Of a stretch of 52,136 bases of DNA, positions 8,501 through 17,495 are shown piece by piece; the first letter of the stretch is position 1; the number at the start of each line of letters is the position of its first letter. Source of the stretch: CAVDHB01 sp963608705 (lineage in GTDB: Bacteria; Bacteroidota; Bacteroidia; Bacteroidales; Bacteroidaceae). The notes under the pieces are model-generated. The model saw only the letters and a list, made by a program, of their open reading frames with translations, was not told the origin of the DNA and searched no databases. Where the stretch lies: the NCBI GenBank assembly GCA_963608705.1, contig CAVDHB010000018.1, positions 1-52,136 of the forward strand, written 5' to 3'. The translations under genes were made by a program, and so were the position numbers.

Positions 8501-10492
8501 CGAACAGCTTACGACAGGCCGTTTACGAGTCAAGTTCTTCACCGTTTTCCAGACTTGTTGTATTTCACTGATGCTCAATTTAGTTTGGTTTAGCAGCATA
8601 AAATGCTTGTCAAGGTCATTGTCACCGTACAACACATAGCATTGCGCACTAATATGAGGATCACGTCCCGCACGCCCTGCTTCTTGCACATAATTTTCAA
8701 GTGAATCAGATATGTCGTAATGTACCACAAGCCCCACATCCTTTTTGTCCACCCCCATGCCAAAGGCGGAAGTCGCCACGATAATTTGCACATTGCCAGC
8801 CATGAACTCGTCTTGATTAGCCATCTTGTCGTTGGCATCCATTTTTCCGTTAAAAGGGAGTGCTTTGAAGCCGTCGCGTGTGAGTCTCTTTGATAGTTCT
8901 ACGGTCCGCTTTGTCCTTGACACATAGACGATAGAAGGACAATTAGATTCGGCAATTAACAACCTGAGTTTATAGTATTTTTGCTCGTCGCTGTCAACAT
9001 GAATCACGGAGTAGCGCAAATTTGTTCTTGAAGCTGCCGTGGCATACAGTTCCATGTTTATATCCAACGTCCGTCTGAAATAGTCACGTATGTCTTGTAT
9101 CACCTTCTGTTTGGCAGTGGCTGTGAAACAAGACACGGGAATGGCCTTTTTATTTCTTTTCGTTTCCTGATATTGGCGTATGAACTTCCCGATGTACAGA
9201 TAGTCAACCCTGAAGTCTTGCCCCCATGCCGAAAAACAGTGAGCCTCGTCTATTACAAACCTTACCACATTGCGTGAAACAAGTATTCGCTCGACCGTTC
9301 TCGACCGAAGCATTTCCGGCGAGATGTACAAGATAGACGCTTCGCCTGCTTGCACTCTCTTTATAGCCTCAGCCCGAGTAAGGGGATCAAGCATTCCGTT
9401 GATAGTGACAGCTTCGGTAATGCCCTTGTCTGCCAGATTGTCGACTTGGTCTTTCATCAATGACTGTAGTGGCGAGATTACAACGGTCAGTCCGTGGACA
9501 GTCCGTCCCGCAATGAGTGCAGGCAACTGAAATGTCAGCGACTTTCCCCCGCCGGTGGGAAATATCGCCAGAAGAGATTTGTGATGGATGGCAGCCTTGA
9601 CGGCATTTTCTTGTAAAGGCTCACCTTCGTAGGTACGAAACTTATCATACCCGAAAAAACATTTCAAATTATAGCAAGCATCGAGTTGTGCGTCGCAATA
9701 TTCACAGCCCTCTTCGCAAGGCGTAAAGCGCAGCAGCCTTATGACTGATTCTACTCCAGGATAGTTAAAGTTCACCCATCCTGGTGTGACGGAACGGCTG
9801 TCTGTAGTATCAATAAGTGCCAAGGCATAAGCCAGTTCGCATGGATAACTGTCCACTATCATATCCAGATCTGCATGTCTGCATATTTTGCCTTTATACA
9901 ACCGTGCTGTCAGCTGAGCTATATGTCGGCTGTCAATATATGGTGCATGAACAAACGAGAGGAAACCTTCAAACTCTTTTCTCCCTTTCAGTAGTGAAGC
10001 GAAAAGTTGTTGTTTCTCTTCAGAGAGATGATTCCATCGTTCTATTTCGTCAAACAGCAAATCCCTTGCCTTCTCACAATCGTTCACAGGGTCATTTAAC
10101 TGTTCCGCAATCAGTTTGTCATCTTTCACCAGACGGTGGTATGGATGTTCCGGAAAGAGCAGGGGCGACATATAGAGGGTATCGACAAGCATCCATTTGC
10201 ATTCATCGTCACCGAACAACAGTTTTGCGTCATGGTGAACGATGTTGTGTCCGCAAATATAGTCTGTTCCTTCAAGAAATTTCAAAAGCTCCCTTTTGTC
10301 CGCTTTATGAAACACAGCCCCGTCATGTCGTATTGCTCCAATGTCATGCACTTTCTTGTCTTGAACGCCCGACTCAATATCCACAAATGCATAAAGCGAA
10401 GCGTCAAGAGAAGTATTCGCATTTTCCCCACGGACAATTCTTGACGAACCGTCAGTATTGATCATCTTGATAATGTTGCTCCAAATTGACAT
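5588..10492 (-). CDS. Exonuclease-like - RecQ helicase - UvrD helicase fusion
   Basis: A 1634-residue protein. Residues about 32-145 resemble a DEDD exonuclease (FVDIES at 37-42, CGHNIVHHDAKLL at 80-92). A cysteine cluster (C259, C263, C266, C273, C278) could bind zinc. A RecQ core follows: Walker A PTGGGKS at 312-318, the DEAH box VIDEAHCFSAWG, and QEAGRAGRDP near residue 600. After a winged-helix-like region comes a second, UvrD-type helicase: GPGSGKT near 1094, VIDEAQDM, GDDDQNIFEFRG, VSTIHKAKGREFDD near 1450 and YVGVTRARR. Both engines are 3'-5' helicase families. It is a single gene, convergent with the SulP remnant and separated from it by 4 bases. A role in repair or anti-mobile-element defence is inferred. 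Confidence 0.85.
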   Translation of the reverse strand: MSIWSNIIKMINTDGSSRIVRGENANTSLDASLYAFVDIESGVQDKKVHDIGAIRHDGAVFHKADKRELLKFLEGTDYICGHNIVHHDAKLLFGDDECKWMLVDTLYMSPLLFPEHPYHRLVKDDKLIAEQLNDPVNDCEKARDLLFDEIERWNHLSEEKQQLFASLLKGRKEFEGFLSFVHAPYIDSRHIAQLTARLYKGKICRHADLDMIVDSYPCELAYALALIDTTDSRSVTPGWVNFNYPGVESVIRLLRFTPCEEGCEYCDAQLDACYNLKCFFGYDKFRTYEGEPLQENAVKAAIHHKSLLAIFPTGGGKSLTFQLPALIAGRTVHGLTVVISPLQSLMKDQVDNLADKGITEAVTINGMLDPLTRAEAIKRVQAGEASILYISPEMLRSRTVERILVSRNVVRFVIDEAHCFSAWGQDFRVDYLYIGKFIRQYQETKRNKKAIPVSCFTATAKQKVIQDIRDYFRRTLDINMELYATAASRTNLRYSVIHVDSDEQKYYKLRLLIAESNCPSIVYVSRTKRTVELSKRLTRDGFKALPFNGKMDANDKMANQDEFMAGNVQIIVATSAFGMGVDKKDVGLVVHYDISDSLENYVQEAGRAGRDPHISAQCYVLYGDNDLDKHFMLLNQTKLSISEIQQVWKTVKNLTRKRPVVSCSALEIARLAGWDDTVVDIETRVRTALAALEQSGYLERGNNVPHVYATGITIKNMDEARKRISSSVFFSKDETETAIRVIKSLISKKHIYKSQNAEAESRIDYLADILGLGKKEVVSVIERMRQEGILADSMDISAYLHDTGHTERGSLMLLERFAKLEQYILREIPDSSLRISCKQLNENAIAEGIGTSKEKDIRTLLYFLTVKGYIRKKEDGQHNMEISRRDDMEKTIRRFEKRQEISCAAVKWLYSKAKEKESGEHSDDSPVLFSVIALLNHIKSIPHLFFSHAGDMEIEDVEEALLYLSRIGILKLEGGFLVLYNAMTINRLKDIKTRYKIDDYKMLDEFYKQKIQQIHIVGEYANLMVRDYNAALQYVHDYFQMDYRKFVATYFKGNMVKEIQRNLTPFKYKQLFGRLSARQMEIINDKASRCIVVAAGPGSGKTLVLVHKLASLLLLEDVKHEQLLMLTFSRAAATEFKQRLMSLIGNAAHFVEIKTFHSYCFDLLGRMGSLDKAGSVVADAAAMIRNGEVEPNKICKTVLVIDEAQDMGCDEYTLVTSLMEQNENMRVIAVGDDDQNIFEFRGSDSKYMASLARQSGSSFIEMTDNFRSARHVVAFANQLSAMISQRMKTSPIVSAKEVDGWTEVTRHLSRNMYLPLTEDVERHKDSGTSCVITMTNEEAVIIKALLTKRGINCKLIQSMEGFRFWNMAETRYFLRCLEKEISSPTISDEIWENSKECVRRKYKESTSLVYLERCLKLFEQTNKVKYLTDFKEFLFESEIEDFFDLSESDVVVSTIHKAKGREFDDVYMLIPDKYHKDDDFLRRLYVGVTRARRRLFIHTDSVLFDKLHTDRITVDPQQYTLPEDIVLQLSYKDVNLGFFKNRKKEVLSLRGGSILTYKDFELYDSATGNVVARLSQRMQHTLAEWQGRGYNVKKAAVRFIVAWKPKDASPNEDESAVLLADITLSRQNNRCLSN

Positions 10493-10745
10493 ATTTCCAA
10501 GCTTAAGACGACAGATGTTATGGCAAGTAGCACAGCAAGTCTACAGTCGAAATGCAAATTTACGTATAAATTCAAAGACTTGCATATTTTGCACGATAAA
10601 TGTGTACAAACAACTTGATTAATCACCATAAATGCCTTCTTGTACAACAACATCATCCTGTAGTAGAAAAGCTTGAACGTTTCCTTCATGTTCACAAGCC
10701 ATTGGAAATCTTTTACTACAATCAAAACGAACCGCCCAAGCGCAA

Positions 10746-10787
10746 ATCAGGCTGTAATCCCCGTAAAACGGTAGATTACAGCCTGAT
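10746..10787. repeat. Long perfect inverted repeat (14-bp arms)
   Basis: ATCAGGCTGTAATC (10746-10759) is repeated in reverse at 10774-10787, and the loop contains a second small stem (CCGT/ACGG). No U-tract follows on either strand. It lies between the RecQ-UvrD gene start and the XRE gene and could serve as a weak terminator for the latter or a protein-binding site. Confidence 0.55.
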
Positions 10788-10810
10788 ATTAGAATAATAT
10801 GTTTAGAGAA

Positions 10811-10962
10811 TTATTCCTCTACAGCAGCCTGCGCCACTTCTATATACATATAACTTTCAGCAAGTTACATTGTTTTTGAAAGTGTTTTGTAAGTGATTTC
10901 TCACTTTAACGCAAGGACTATAGTATAGTTTGTATTTATTCCTCTACAGCAGCTTGCGCCAC
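10811..10962 (-). repeat. Direct repeat encoding the tail of a lost protein
   Basis: A 27-base unit at 10811-10837 recurs at 10936-10962 with one mismatch. Read on the minus strand, both copies encode VAQAAVEE followed by TAA. The second copy stays open upstream for over 25 codons (RTRHINHIDNQKYIV...), the first for about 9 more, before stop codons. They look like two decayed 3' ends of related genes. Apart from these and the hairpin at 10746, the stretch 10493-11151 shows no gene. Confidence 0.5.
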
Positions 10963-11151
10963 TACAATATACTTCTGATTATCAATATGATTGATATGTC
11001 TTGTACGTATTTTGTAATTATCCGACGAATTAAGTCCTATACCTTATTAATATAAGGTGGAAAAATTTGCTGCAGACGGATACTAATCTTTGTTCTTCTG
11101 TAATAGAGCACTATATATTTAATTAGCAATAATGTTCTATATTTCCTTTTA

Positions 11152-11604
11152 TTACCTCCTTTCTTTTAAGAGTTCTATAATGGCGTCCTTATCCTTCAGA
11201 TTGGAGTCAAGACGGGATATTTGCGCATTCAAGCTCTCGACCTGCTCTTTCAAAAGCGTAATAGTGTTTTTCTGATTTTCAATCTCCGCCTGCGCTGTGG
11301 CCAATTGGGAAGCAAGTTCAGCGTCACCAATAATATTATGGGCTTTCCCGTCCAACGCCACTGCCGCAAGATAAGCGGAGATTTGGTGTTGTACAGGACA
11401 GAACAGAGTGAAGAAGTTATAGTCCAACGCCTCGCTTACCTTTACAAGACGCTTTGTCTCCATTGTATCCCTCTCTAAAATGCGGTTTACATGTTGTTGC
11501 GGTACGCCGATTTTCCTGCCAAGCTCGGATTTACTTAGTCCAAGCTCGTTACGTCGTTTCTCGATAGCCTCGCCTACATGTACGTTTTTTATGTCTATTT
11601 CCAT
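11152..11604 (-). CDS. XRE-family regulator with C-terminal coiled coil
   Basis: This 150-residue protein has an N-terminal helix-turn-helix (LGLSKSELGRKIGVPQQHVNRILER, about residues 21-45), a middle segment, and a C-terminal coiled coil (about 100-148) that should drive oligomerisation. It is divergent from the small gene at 11750 and may control the shared intergenic region. Proteins of this make-up are common on Bacteroidales mobile elements. Confidence 0.8.
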   Translation of the reverse strand: MEIDIKNVHVGEAIEKRRNELGLSKSELGRKIGVPQQHVNRILERDTMETKRLVKVSEALDYNFFTLFCPVQHQISAYLAAVALDGKAHNIIGDAELASQLATAQAEIENQKNTITLLKEQVESLNAQISRLDSNLKDKDAIIELLKERR

Positions 11605-11654
11605 AATGTAAAGTCAATAATTAGACCTTAAACATCAAATCATCAAACAAATAT

Positions 11655-11685
11655 TTGTGTATATAAACCATTTTATGTTACTTTG
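11655..11685 (+). promoter_or_regulatory. Bacteroidota-type promoter
   Basis: TTG (11655-11657, within TTTG), 20 bases, then TTACTTTG (11678-11685; one mismatch to TAnnTTTG). It drives the plus-strand accessory operon starting at 11750, divergent from the XRE gene. Confidence 0.55.
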
Positions 11686-11749
11686 CAGTCGTAATACACT
11701 TCTATTCTGTGGACAAAGTTAAACATTAAATATTAAATATCCAAAGATT

Positions 11750-11941
11750 ATGGCAGAAAACTTAGAAAAAATCCGTCCTGTACTCACAGCCCTCGAAGTA
11801 GGCGCAACAGTCACATTCCCCATTTCAAGGTTAAAAAGCGTCCGTACGCAAGCCTCTGAACTGGGAGCTATCTACAACAGACAGTTCAAAACAAGAACAA
11901 ATCGGGAGAACCAGACAATAACGGTCAAACGAATTATGTAA
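11750..11941 (+). CDS. Small basic protein of the replication region
   Basis: This 63-residue protein has a basic, Arg-rich C-terminal half (RLKSVRTQASELGAIYNRQF). I do not recognise a family, though small proteins of this sort precede primase genes on Bacteroidales mobile elements. It is the first gene after the promoter and lies 6 bases before the next gene. Confidence 0.6.
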   Translation: MAENLEKIRPVLTALEVGATVTFPISRLKSVRTQASELGAIYNRQFKTRTNRENQTITVKRIM

Positions 11942-11947
11942 AGGATT

Positions 11948-12244
11948 ATGGCGTTCATGCAGTTTTTAGACCGCCTTATACCGTATGACATCTTTCTTGA
12001 CGACCTTGCGGCAAGGATAGTAAAGCTGTTGAAGACTGACCATGATGACCCTGAATTTGTCAGTCAAAGAAAAGCTTACGAGATGTTTGGTCGCCGCAAC
12101 GTCGAAAGATGGAGACGCATGGGAAAGGTGGAAGCATACAAGAGGCCAGGCAAGGTCGAATACAGGACAGCCGACCTGCGCTTGTTACAGCGAACCGTCC
12201 AAGATTATTTTGACAAGTGCGTTACAAAAGACGGCTTGAAATGA
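11948..12244 (+). CDS. Probable DNA-binding protein (MerR-like fold)
   Basis: This 98-residue protein has a central SQRKAYEMFGRRNVERWRRMGKVEAYKRPGKVEYRTADL, the layout of a winged-helix excisionase/MerR-type reader: helix, turn, recognition helix, then the K-x-EY wing. The N-terminal 35 residues are hydrophobic and unassigned. It probably acts in replication or excision control of the element. Confidence 0.65.
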   Translation: MAFMQFLDRLIPYDIFLDDLAARIVKLLKTDHDDPEFVSQRKAYEMFGRRNVERWRRMGKVEAYKRPGKVEYRTADLRLLQRTVQDYFDKCVTKDGLK

Positions 12245-12357
12245 CGGCAAGCGTACAAGGTAAACATAATTATGGCTATATAGGGATAAAAACGCCCCAG
12301 CAATGTAATAATTCACATATATTATATGGGTACATTAAAAAGAAATTTCATAGAAAA

Positions 12358-12561
12358 ATGAAGGAATCGAAACCGACATGTAACCCCGATGGGGTTTATT
12401 CAGTCAAGCGTACTTGTGCCGAACTGGGTATCAGCCACAAGACGTTGCGCAAGTACAGGAAATGCGGCTATATCAAGCCACTCAACCCGGATAATGTTTG
12501 CCGTCCGAAATTTTCGGGACGGTCAATCATAGACTGTTGGAATACCCTAGCCACGTTATGA
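12358..12561 (+). CDS. Small MerR-like helix-turn-helix protein
   Basis: From the ATG at 12358 this is 67 residues: VYSVKRTCAELGISHKTLRKYRKCGYI is a clear helix-turn-helix, followed by a wing (VCRPKFSGRSIIDCW). The frame runs upstream to 12217, but that part has no family look. It overlaps the primase gene by the 4 bases ATGA, so the two are translationally coupled. Confidence 0.65.
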   Translation: MKESKPTCNPDGVYSVKRTCAELGISHKTLRKYRKCGYIKPLNPDNVCRPKFSGRSIIDCWNTLATL

Positions 12562-15500
12562 TCAGTGAGTCTACTCTCAACAAAGTCAGGGAACTTTCCA
12601 TTGAGGATGTCCTGCGTCCATATGTCAACCTTTCAAGAAAAGGCTCGGCACTGATGGGGCTTTGTCCTTTCCACGAGGAACGGACAGGCTCATTCTCCGT
12701 ATCTCCGGCCAAGAACCTTTTTCACTGTTTCAGCTGTAACCGTGGTGGCGATGCCATCACTTTTATTATGGAAAAAGAAGGGCTTTCATTTATGGATGCG
12801 GTCAAGTTTATCGCCAAACACCATAATATACCAATAGAGTATACACAGGAAGAACATACCGAAGAGAAAGTGGCCGAAGAGAAGCATAAGGAATCTTTAC
12901 TTGCTATTTTGAATCATCTACAGGAGTTTTTCTTGGAGAACATAAGGGAAACAGACGACATCGAAAGCAGACAGGCGCGTGAATATGCCTATGGCAGATG
13001 GCCGGAAGAATTTTGTTCCATGGCTGGTATCGGATATGCTCCGAAAGACGGGAACCGCTTTATTGAATACTGCCGTAAGACATCAGTCAATGAGGAGACA
13101 TTATTTGAGCTGGGGATGCTAAGGCGTGGAGATGACGGCAACGTATATGCCATGTTTAGGCAGCGCATTATGATTCCAATTCACAACAGGTGGGGACGTA
13201 TCATCGCATACACCGCCCGATATATCGGAGACAGCAAGAAAGCACCCAAATACATCAATTCCGCCACAAGTCCTATATATGTCAAGGGAGAAACCCTGTT
13301 TGGCATAGATCGTGCCAGCCGTTTGCGCAGCATGGATTACGTTATTATAGTGGAGGGGGCACCCGATGTGTTGAGGATGCAGTCCATAGGTTTCGACAAC
13401 ACCGTGGCCGCCCTTGGCACTGCATGGACTGACAAACAGTTTGAACAGTTGAAAAGATATACCACCTCGCTATGTTTCATTCCTGATTCAGACGTGCCGG
13501 GAAACAAACCTTACGGTGCCGGATTCGAGGCGACCATGGTAAATGGATCTGCTGCAATTAAACAGGGTTTCCATGTGACAGTCCGGGAACTTCCTTTCGC
13601 CAAAGCTCCCTTGGCAGACGAAAAGGAATTGTCCGATAAAGAAGCCAAGACGCAAATCACCAAGAATGACGCAGACAGCTACATACATAGTAAGGATGAT
13701 TACACCTCATTGGAGGAAAAGCATTTCATTGTATGGCTTGCACAGAAACGTTTTTTTGTGGCTTCCTCAATGATGGAGGAACGGAAATGCGTGGCTGAGG
13801 TTGCCGACTTGCTGCGCTATGTCAATGACCAGTTGGTGTTTGACCAGTGCATTGAGCAACTGGCAAGGCTGCACGGAAAGGTGAAGCTGTGGCGTGACGC
13901 AGTGTCACAGGCACGTGGTGAAGCCAGAAGAAAGAATAACAGTGTTGCCTCAATGAACGAGATGCAGCATGATGCTGAACTGCTACGTCAGTTCGGACTG
14001 TTTGTCAGGAATAACTGTTATTACGCCACGGGCGATGACGAAGAAGAGCCTGCAAGGATATCCAACTTCATCATGGAGCCACTGTTCCATATCGAGGATG
14101 AAAACAACGGCACACGTATTTTTCGGATGCGAAACATGTACGACGTGTGCCGTGTCATCGAGCTGAAAGAGTCCGAGCTGTGCTCATTGAGCAACTTCCA
14201 ACAGAAAGCCGGCTCATTGGGCAACTATGTGTGGCTCGCCAAGATAGACAAGCTCAACCGTGTCAAGGAATATCTGTACTCTAAAACCGAAACAGCGGAG
14301 CATATCCGCAAGCTTGGCTGGAATGCTGAGGAATGTTTCTTCGCATTCGGAAACGGCATATTGGCGGACGGCGCATTCAAGGCAGTCGATGACCTTGGCA
14401 TTGTCAGAGGTATCAATGGGAAGGCTTTCTACATTCCGGCCACTTCCAAGATATACCTCCACAATCAGGAAATCTTTCAGTTCGAGCGGTTGATGGTGCA
14501 TGAGAACCGTAACGGTGTGAAGCTGCATGATTATGTGGCAAGGCTGTTGGAGGTGTTCGGCGAGAACTCCTGCATCGCTTTCTGCTACCTGCTCTCCACC
14601 CTGTTCCGTGATATCATCTTCAAGCGTACCCGCCACTTCCCCATCCTCAACCTCTTTGGTGAAAAGGGAACAGGAAAGACCACCCTTGCCACCTCCCTCC
14701 AGTCCTTTTTCCTGCATGGAGTGGATCCGCCCAATCTCGGAGTGACCTCTGTTCCGGCAATGAATGACCGGGTGTCACAGGCTGTCAATACGCTTGTTGT
14801 CCTTGACGAATACAAGAACGACCTCGATATCCGTAAGATAGCCTTTCTCAAAGGATTGTGGGGCGGTGGCGGTCAGACCAAGAAGAACACAAGCACTGAC
14901 GGCATGGCTGCGCAGACTATCGTGACCACAGGCGTGGCAGTGTGTGGGCAAGATAAACCAACTCAGGACATGGCTCTCTATACCCGTGTCATATTCCTCG
15001 CCTTTTCTAAGACATCGTTCAATCAGGTGGAAAAAAGGAACTATGAGGATTTGGTGTCCTTGTGCAATCTCGGATTGCCCCATCTGACAATAGAGATTCT
15101 GGGACATAGGGATTTATTCGAGAAGAATTTTTCGGAAATATATGCCATCACCAAACGGGAATTGGCCACGAAACTGGAGAACGAAACCATACATGACCGT
15201 ATTTTCGGCAACTGGGTCATCCCGTTGGCCGCTTTCCGCACGCTGGAGACCATCATTGACGTGCCTTTCCGCTATGCAGATTTGTTCGAGACGGCCATCA
15301 AAGGCATCCGTAACCAGAACGAACTGGCACAGGAAAGTTCCGAGATAGCCGACTTCTGGAATATGCTTCAAGGATTCCAGACTTCTGGGAAATGTATAGA
15401 CAAAGCCCATTACCGCATACGTTATCTGAAATCATTCCGACCTTTGTCAGCCAAAGAGGAAATCGAGTTCAAGGAAGCCCGACCTATCCTATACCTGAAC

Positions 15501-15806
15501 ATGGCGGCGGTTTCCTCGCTGTTCAACAGCCGGAACATGAATGCCACGGCAAACCGTTCCAACTGGTCAACCATTATGTCGTACCTTAAATCTCATTCTT
15601 CCTACCTCGGCTTGAAACAGGACAGGTTCATCATTCTTCTTCCAAGTGGCATGCCTGATTACACAATAGAAGTCTCCAACGGACAACAGGTCAGGAAAGT
15701 GAAGGTCAATCGTCCCAAAGCCTTATGCTTTGATTATCTACAACTAAAAGATACATTCGGCCTTGACCTCGAAACGGAAGTTATATCAGACAGTGGAGAT
15801 ACTTAA
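12558..15806 (+). CDS. CHC2/Toprim primase-helicase of a mobile element
   Basis: Start at 12558 within ATGA, giving 1082 residues. The N-terminus is DnaG-like: a CHC2 zinc finger (CPFHEERTGSFSVSP, then FHCFSCNRGGDAI, about residues 36-72) and a Toprim region (YVIIVEGAPDVLRM near 260, FIPDSDVPG near 310). A C-terminal ATPase follows with Walker A FGEKGTGKTT near 702 and a Walker B-like VVLDEYKN, similar to DUF927-type helicases. It should prime and unwind at the element's origin. The candidate iterons at 17.5 kb support a replication module. Confidence 0.85.
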   Translation: MISESTLNKVRELSIEDVLRPYVNLSRKGSALMGLCPFHEERTGSFSVSPAKNLFHCFSCNRGGDAITFIMEKEGLSFMDAVKFIAKHHNIPIEYTQEEHTEEKVAEEKHKESLLAILNHLQEFFLENIRETDDIESRQAREYAYGRWPEEFCSMAGIGYAPKDGNRFIEYCRKTSVNEETLFELGMLRRGDDGNVYAMFRQRIMIPIHNRWGRIIAYTARYIGDSKKAPKYINSATSPIYVKGETLFGIDRASRLRSMDYVIIVEGAPDVLRMQSIGFDNTVAALGTAWTDKQFEQLKRYTTSLCFIPDSDVPGNKPYGAGFEATMVNGSAAIKQGFHVTVRELPFAKAPLADEKELSDKEAKTQITKNDADSYIHSKDDYTSLEEKHFIVWLAQKRFFVASSMMEERKCVAEVADLLRYVNDQLVFDQCIEQLARLHGKVKLWRDAVSQARGEARRKNNSVASMNEMQHDAELLRQFGLFVRNNCYYATGDDEEEPARISNFIMEPLFHIEDENNGTRIFRMRNMYDVCRVIELKESELCSLSNFQQKAGSLGNYVWLAKIDKLNRVKEYLYSKTETAEHIRKLGWNAEECFFAFGNGILADGAFKAVDDLGIVRGINGKAFYIPATSKIYLHNQEIFQFERLMVHENRNGVKLHDYVARLLEVFGENSCIAFCYLLSTLFRDIIFKRTRHFPILNLFGEKGTGKTTLATSLQSFFLHGVDPPNLGVTSVPAMNDRVSQAVNTLVVLDEYKNDLDIRKIAFLKGLWGGGGQTKKNTSTDGMAAQTIVTTGVAVCGQDKPTQDMALYTRVIFLAFSKTSFNQVEKRNYEDLVSLCNLGLPHLTIEILGHRDLFEKNFSEIYAITKRELATKLENETIHDRIFGNWVIPLAAFRTLETIIDVPFRYADLFETAIKGIRNQNELAQESSEIADFWNMLQGFQTSGKCIDKAHYRIRYLKSFRPLSAKEEIEFKEARPILYLNMAAVSSLFNSRNMNATANRSNWSTIMSYLKSHSSYLGLKQDRFIILLPSGMPDYTIEVSNGQQVRKVKVNRPKALCFDYLQLKDTFGLDLETEVISDSGDT

Positions 15807-15990
15807 GAATTTGATTCACCATCCTCCTCAATACCCTCATCAACATAGGGAAATGATATGCAGGAAAGCCACCGTTTTAGACCAAAGCCCCAATCATATT
15901 TCCATGCGTATCCAGAATATCTGTTTTAATAAACGATTACCATTGAATTAGCTGTATGATAACTTGGAAATATCTTTAATGGGAATATTA

Positions 15991-16036
15991 TATTGAAAAT
16001 CTTGGGAATTTATTATTGAAAATATTAGGAATTTTG
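15991..16036 (+). repeat. Tandem 23-bp repeat in the promoter region
   Basis: Two adjacent units (15991-16013 and 16014-16036) share TATTGAAAAT-TT-GGAATTT. The second unit contains the -33 TTG of the following promoter, so the pair is a likely operator. Confidence 0.55.
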
Positions 16037-16044
16037 TATCTTTG
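16016..16044 (+). promoter_or_regulatory. Bacteroidota promoter of the AAA/DUF4143 gene
   Basis: TTG (16016-16018), 18 bases, then TATCTTTG (16037-16044). The ATG at 16061 follows 16 bases later. Confidence 0.65.
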
Positions 16045-16060
16045 CATCAAGTTAAACAAA

Positions 16061-17338
16061 ATGAGAACAAATATGTACTACAGCAGACTTATCGAAAAAG
16101 AGATAGAATTGAAACTAAAGACATCGGGAGCTGTTGTTGTCGCCGGTCCAAAGTTTTGCGGTAAGACAACGACCTGTATGCTTTACCAGAAAAGTTTTGT
16201 GAAGTTAAACACAAAACAAGCAATCGCCATGGCAAGAATGAATCCCAAGGCAGTACTCAAAGGAGCATATCCAAGGCTGATTGATGAATGGCAGAAAGCT
16301 CCCGATATATGGAATCAGGTTAAAGACGACTTGGATTTCCAATATGAATTTGGAAAATATATCTTGACAGGAAGCTCTACTCCGGCAGACAAGACCGAAG
16401 TACATCATAGTGGAGCTGGAAGAATCGCCCCAGTAAAGATGCGCCCTATGAGCTTATGGGAATCAAAAGAATCTAAAGGAACGGTTTCTCTACAAGATTT
16501 GTTTGATGGAGGGAAAAACCTTCCATGGGATTTGAACACGGATTTCACATTGGAAGATATCGCACATCTGATTTGCCGTGGAGGTTGGCCAATTTCCGTG
16601 TTGGCTCCAAAGGACATTTCCATTGAAATCACCAAGAATTATTGGAATGGGTTGTTCGTGTTTGAGGATTGTGAGAACGAACGCTTCCGGAATAAGAAGC
16701 CGGAAGTGCTAAAAATGATTGTAAGGAGCTATGCACGCCATATTTCAACGGAAGCGGCCATTTCCACCATCATAGCTGATGTTCGCCAGAGCAATGAAAG
16801 GACAATGGACCCTAAAACGTTTGACGATTATATGGAAGCACTAAAAGACTTGTACATCATAGAAGACATGACTGCTTGGAATCCAAATATCCGTTCAAAG
16901 ACTTCCATCCGTTCTACTCCCACACGGCATTTCGTGGACACCTCCATCGCTTGTAGAGCATTAGGAGTAATGCCGGAAGACTTGCATCGGGATTTGGAAA
17001 GCTTTGGATTGTTCTTTGAGGATATGGCTGTCCGAGATTTAAAGATCTATGCCGGAACACTTGGAGGGGAAGTACTGCATTACAGAGATAACGCCGGATT
17101 GGAATGCGATGCCATTATCCATTTGGATGATGGGCGTTGGGGAGCTATTGAAATCAAATTAGGCGGTGATGAATTGATAGAAGCTGGAGCAAATTCCTTG
17201 AAGCTATTGAAAGCGAAAATAGAAGAAAAGTGTGATGAAATGTCACCTTCATTCTTAATGGTATTAACGGCTGTCGGAGGTGCTTACCAAAGAGAAGATG
17301 GAGTTTTTGTTGCTCCAATTAATCTTTTAAAGCCCTAA
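16061..17338 (+). CDS. AAA+ ATPase with DUF4143 domain
   Basis: From the ATG at 16061 this is 425 residues. A P-loop lies near residue 29-36 (GPKFCGKTT), a Walker B-type LIDEWQKAPD near 75, and sensor-like ILTGSS near 100. The C-terminal half is DUF4143-like, with FFEDMAVRDLKIYA and a PD-(D/E)xK-like strand (LECDAIIHLDDGRWGAIEIKLGG). These proteins are common accessory genes whose role is unsettled. It stands alone with its own promoter and hairpin terminator. Confidence 0.8.
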   Translation: MRTNMYYSRLIEKEIELKLKTSGAVVVAGPKFCGKTTTCMLYQKSFVKLNTKQAIAMARMNPKAVLKGAYPRLIDEWQKAPDIWNQVKDDLDFQYEFGKYILTGSSTPADKTEVHHSGAGRIAPVKMRPMSLWESKESKGTVSLQDLFDGGKNLPWDLNTDFTLEDIAHLICRGGWPISVLAPKDISIEITKNYWNGLFVFEDCENERFRNKKPEVLKMIVRSYARHISTEAAISTIIADVRQSNERTMDPKTFDDYMEALKDLYIIEDMTAWNPNIRSKTSIRSTPTRHFVDTSIACRALGVMPEDLHRDLESFGLFFEDMAVRDLKIYAGTLGGEVLHYRDNAGLECDAIIHLDDGRWGAIEIKLGGDELIEAGANSLKLLKAKIEEKCDEMSPSFLMVLTAVGGAYQREDGVFVAPINLLKP

Positions 17339-17427
17339 TACTAATATAGGAATACATTACAAAGATAATATAATGGCAATTAGAGCATAACACAATACTT
17401 ACTTTAATCCGGTAGCAGATTATTACA

Positions 17428-17466
17428 TAAAGGAATATCCTTATTGGGGTGTTCCTTTATTATTTT
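17428..17466 (+). terminator. Terminator after the DUF4143 gene
   Basis: TAAAGGAA (17428-17435) pairs with TTCCTTTA (17452-17459), followed by TTATTTT. It lies about 90 bases after the stop. Confidence 0.6.
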
Positions 17467-17495
17467 CTCAAAATATAATATGCACATATTTCCAT

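Noticed and set aside
9817..10461. Long plus-strand open frames opposite the RecQ-UvrD gene
   Set aside because: They lie antisense to a clear coding gene, have no domain pattern and no promoter.
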